Part shown: in pieces, positions 60,687 through 64,000 of the stretch
How the letters are laid out: each line of letters begins with the position of its first letter
Numbering within the stretch: the first letter of the stretch is position 1
Assembly (NCBI RefSeq): GCF_021130785.1
Contig: NC_060210.1
Span: forward strand, 183,488,001 to 183,552,000
DNA length: 64,000 nucleotides
DNA from: Homalodisca vitripennis
Lineage: Eukaryota > Arthropoda > Insecta > Hemiptera > Cicadellidae
Direction: 5' to 3'
Made by a program: the position numbers and the translations under genes
Notes under the pieces: generated by a model
The model's database searches: none
Told to the model about the DNA's origin: nothing
Seen by the model: the letters and a program-made list of their open reading frames with translations, nothing else

Positions 60687-61339
60687 TGGACGGGCATCGT
60701 AACGTTACAGGGCGTTACACTTTTTCATGAGTGACTCCGAGCCACAACCTAATTTAAGACGTTGTCACGTCAAAAAATGTGAGTTTCACAGAAACATTTT
60801 AGTCATTTGTGTTCTCATTGGCTGTTGCATAAGTAAGAGGTTAAAACAATATTCATGATGCGTTACCTTTAGAAAAATAAAATCTGAATCAGAATGTAAT
60901 ACAAAAAATCCTAATTCGTCTTACTACGTGAACTAAAATGCCAATTTAGCTACAATAGGAGAGCAAACGTGTAATTACAGTATAAGACTGTGTTTGATAT
61001 TTAATTACAGGGAGGCTTTACCTGTTTCAGCGTTGAGTAATGTACATACACACGTGGGACTTTTGTTGTGCTGATAGCTTGTTGAAGTATAATTACTGTC
61101 AGTTACTTTCTTGACAGGTAACACTTATGGTAACTTGGGTCATAATAATAATTACGATGTATTGTGTAGATTAACTGCTTTACTACCGGACTTTACTAAA
61201 AAATCTATTGAATTATATGTATTACAAAACCATGACAAACAGTTTCAAATTTAGAGATTTTAGAGAAAGTTACTAAGTTCTTCGTGAACAAAATGAGCTA
61301 TAATTACATTCTTGAATCTCTTGTCTTATTGGAAATTAT

Positions 61340-61569
61340 ATATTACTTTAAACAACCTCTCAAATAATATAAAGTTTTTATTTTTGTGAGGCCTTTCGTA
61401 CTCAATGATTACATCTTCGGACTCACACAACTGAATAAAATTAATAATAACAATAGTAACATAAGCAATTTTGTACTAAATAAAATGTACGAAGATGTAC
61501 TCATTGAGTACGAAAGGCCTCATAAAAATAAAAACTTTATATTATTGGAGAGTTTGTTTAAAGTAATAT
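61340..61569. repeat. 80-bp-arm foldback (inverted repeat with 70-bp loop)
   Basis: Arms 61340-61419 and 61490-61569 are reverse complements with four mismatches in 80. Each arm carries, in opposite senses, CGAAGATGT, then TCATTGAGTACGAAAGGCCT, which can be read as a hammerhead-like core. A transcript would fold into a long near-perfect hairpin. The 61-codon frame across it is a by-product. Confidence 0.85.
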
Positions 61570-62358
61570 GAGCTATAATTGTTAGCAGTCTTGTCAGAAG
61601 GTAAATGAACACTCGTAGCCTATTAAATAAATTTCGAACTTCCCTTAACTTCTCAATGATGCACATAAAGGCTGACCAGTGTTTTATAAACGAATACAAT
61701 TTTCTTTTGAAAACATTTTTATTGGTTTAAATTGATTTGATTGTTGTTGTAAATTTAAGTTAAATTAAATTCCATTTCTTTCCAAATATATAATTGACAA
61801 TACACCAGCTAGATTTAATAAGGAAAAATGTGGAGTCTGTTTGTACAAAGAATTTAAATTGTGATCCTAAACCTATATAAAAACAGAAATACCTATATTA
61901 ATATTTTATTGGTATATTTATAGTAAAATAATAAAATTGTAAATTTATATTTGGTTATCTGCCCATATACTATACAGTAAAGAATATTCCAGGCTATACT
62001 GGCACTAATTAACTGCACATGGACACAAGTTTGGAAGATACTTCTAACACCATAGAGACGTCTACTATTCCACCTTTACTTCATGTTCCTTACGGATACT
62101 CCCTAAGGAATTCCAAACTCGTAATAAATAGTTACAGTTTAAAATTACTATATCCGGTTGGAAGTTTAAATCTTCTAATGCCCCAGCATATACATATCGT
62201 TGTTTCCAATTCTTCCCCTATTATTAATTTGTCTTGTTCGCCAGTGACGTTTACATTGTTGCATCAAGGTTTGATTAAAGAGGATTGTTTATTTTCGTAT
62301 ATTTACCAGAATGCGAATTCTGTAATAGTTCTTGAAAATCGTCTTTTGTAACACTTAC
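61570..62358. other. AT-rich stretch with an unassigned open frame
   Basis: A plus-strand frame from the ATG at 62019 runs 110 codons (start MDTSLEDTSNTIETSTIPPL) to 62351. It has no recognisable domain and its 3' end overlaps the presumed intron side of the minus-strand exon candidate. I leave it unassigned. Confidence 0.4.
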
Positions 62359-62596
62359 CTTAATGATGCATGCATTGCTATAACTTGATCGTTTTGTGTG
62401 TGTACATCTTCCGAAGTGGTAGCTAGGTTCCTAAGAATGTGCATATTTGCTAATAGATCATTAGTGAGTGTGTCTGCGAGGTACATGACCGTTCTTTCCT
62501 GAGTTTCCAAAAGTTCATTGCAAAAAATGTTTTGGAGAACACCGCAGTAATGATGAGTGGTCGATACAGCACTATCTAATCCGAAGAGGCCTATCA
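62359..62596 (-). CDS. candidate internal exon of an unidentified host gene
   Basis: On the minus strand an open frame of 78 whole codons with balanced composition (from IGLFGLDSAVSTTHHYCGVL to NDQVIAMHASLR) ends at AAG|GTAAGT, a perfect splice donor; the apparent stop is created by the intron's TAA. A usable acceptor is CCCAATCCAG|TG, with a weak pyrimidine tract. These limits give 238 bp: two bases, 78 codons, two bases. The peptide is largely helical-looking and hydrophilic (LLETQERTVMYLADTLTNDL). I do not recognise the protein. If real, the AT-rich DNA either side is intronic. It has no ATG and should be joined to exons outside or elsewhere. Confidence 0.35.
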
Positions 62597-62599
62597 CTG

Positions 62600-63905
62600 G
62601 ATTGGGAATGATTTATTGGGAATGTTTTAACCTATAGAAACTAATATTTCTCTCCACAAATTACTTGTTTTAAATACTCTTGTGCTGTAAACAAGCACTG
62701 CGTAAAGTTATTGTTTGAAATATCCCTCCAAAGTGAGTGTTGCCTCTGTTGATCCCGCACACGGAAATAATTCACCGACAGATTGGAAATCAAAGCTTTA
62801 CAAACTAAATTAATTGACTTTGTATTTCTTCCTTAATCTTGAAATATGTATTTAAATAGTTATTATTACAGGGAAATAGATATAAACGTTTTTATAAAAC
62901 TCATTCTCTGAAAACCCTATTCTCAGTCAATAATAAACAGATCAGTGGTTACATATTACTTTACAACATGTTTTAATAATTAAAGAAATAATTTCTTTGC
63001 AATTTTACCTTTATAAAATCTTATCTCTCCAGATACTTAACAAAGGATTTACATATGACGTAATACAGACGTAATACTGTATTTTCTTGGTTGTTGATCC
63101 TCACATCATAACGAATAATATTAAGTTTTTTTGTAGTTTGCCTACTTTAACCTTATATGATTTTAGCTTATATATCACTTCCGATTTTTTTAACTTACGT
63201 TATATCAGTAAGTTAATATGGTATAATTTGTTCAATTATTCCTTCCACAGAATATTTTAAGCAATGTTACAAATAACTCACTAGTTAGAACTTAATTCTT
63301 TAACTGGATCGTAATTATTTTGAAAACGTAAATAGAAACAAAACCGAAATAAGAATTTAAAAGTTATATATAACATTCTGATTAGTGGTTTTCTATCATT
63401 TGTTTTTATACTAACTAAGCGATACAAAATAATAAGTTTTCCTGTTTATAAAAACACGTATTAATTCTCAGGATGCTCATATTTATGTTTAATAATGCAA
63501 ACATCATTTTAGTACAAAATCTTCAATAAAAACATTTACTTTTTCTTAGAATTCACTGCTTGTACATTTATAGTTGAAATACGAACAGCAAATATGGACC
63601 TTGCCAGACGAGTCAGGGTAGATTGAGGTTCAGCATTACAGTCGCACCAATACCGCACTGATTGGATTTCATGTCAAAACTCTAATTTTATTAGTGAGAA
63701 CTACTTTACTTGCATGGATTTTATAATGAAGAACTCGTAAAAATTTAGATCGGGTATAGAACACATTCTGAGGGTTTTAAAACTTAGTATACTATGTTTA
63801 CGTTTGGAAAAAAGTCAAAAACAAAACGAATTATAACTAACGAATTATATTAAAATAAAATTAAAACAATATATCGATATTGGCCTTCTTCACCAATAAT
63901 CGTAT
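62600..63905. other. AT-rich non-coding stretch
   Basis: Nothing supportable. Confidence 0.5.
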
Positions 63906-63906
63906 A

Positions 63907-64000
63907 CAGGATGTTTCAAAATGAATGTGAGCTGTATTCCTCTCATCAAAGCAATGAAAAGTTCATATCAGCATGGGTCCGGTAACGCTTCGTTAGTGAG
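63907..64000 (+). mobile_element. end of a second Tc1/mariner-type element, cut by window edge
   Basis: TA followed by CAGGATGTTTCAAAATGAAT, then AAAAGTTCATATCAGCATGG and GTCCGGTAACGCTTCGTTAG. The start resembles the CAGGGTG tip of the complete element, and the following blocks are of a type I recall from inverted repeats of insect mariner-like elements. The rest lies outside the window. Confidence 0.5.

Noticed and set aside
1..64000. CRISPR array or bacterial operon features
   Set aside because: Tandem repeats here have no unique spacers of regular length, and base composition, microsatellites and elements are eukaryotic.
1..64000. tRNA or rRNA genes
   Set aside because: I looked for tRNA A/B-box arrangements and rRNA-like conserved stretches and found none that fold or read convincingly; a tRNAscan-SE run would settle it.

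Overview
This window reads as AT-rich nuclear DNA of an arthropod, most likely an insect. There is no operon-like gene packing. Almost everything that can be recognised is a transposable element, a satellite or a microsatellite, and the element types (a Tc1/mariner-type transposase with TA target duplications, a Penelope-like GIY-YIG endonuclease fragment, non-LTR retroelement debris) are typical of insect genomes. I cannot name the species. A hemipteran-like origin is only an impression, from one abundant dispersed repeat (cores with CTGTCTGTCTGT and GATATCTCGAAAACGAACTGA) that I associate with such genomes. No complete host gene is visible. The best host-coding candidate is one possible internal exon on the minus strand at 62359-62596, which has a consensus GTAAGT donor.

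Layout. 1-330: a 113-bp tandem repeat with relatives at 51.2 and 58.3 kb. 5.16-5.57 kb: two and a bit copies of a ~188-bp satellite monomer, seen again inverted at 38.46-38.69 kb next to an 84-bp tandem array (37.99-38.40 kb) built from part of the same monomer. 10.32-19.08 kb: a first giant imperfect palindrome (arms with a 1.45 kb spacer), whose right arm carries a 2.9 kb interruption. 23.08-23.59 kb: a probable LINE 3' end followed by a dispersed repeat that recurs at 31.09 kb. 26.64-33.98 kb: a second giant palindrome (arms 3.2 and 2.5 kb, 1.6 kb spacer); only its left arm contains a Penelope-like fragment. 33.98-35.46 kb: a perfect (A C15)6 minisatellite abutting a GC-rich, frameshifted retroelement ORF1-like pseudogene. 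39.74-40.09 kb: a relative of a repeat that also sits in both arms of the second palindrome. 55.58-58.04 kb: a complete mariner-like transposon with an open transposase (DD41D spacing), 483-bp inverted repeats and TA target duplications; a 171-bp piece of its inverted repeat lies at 60.19 kb. 61.34-61.57 kb: an 80-bp-arm foldback. 63.91-64.00 kb: the start of a second Tc1/mariner-type element running off the window. At least eight copies of one dispersed repeat family are scattered through the window.

The main things to follow up are the two giant palindromes (one with a 145-bp segment identical in both arms while the surrounding arm sequence has diverged by several percent), the nested end structure of the mariner-like element, the (A C15)6 array at a structural boundary, and the satellite-to-tandem-array derivation. 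Coordinates of repeats are by eye and may be off by several bases, except where exact limits are stated.
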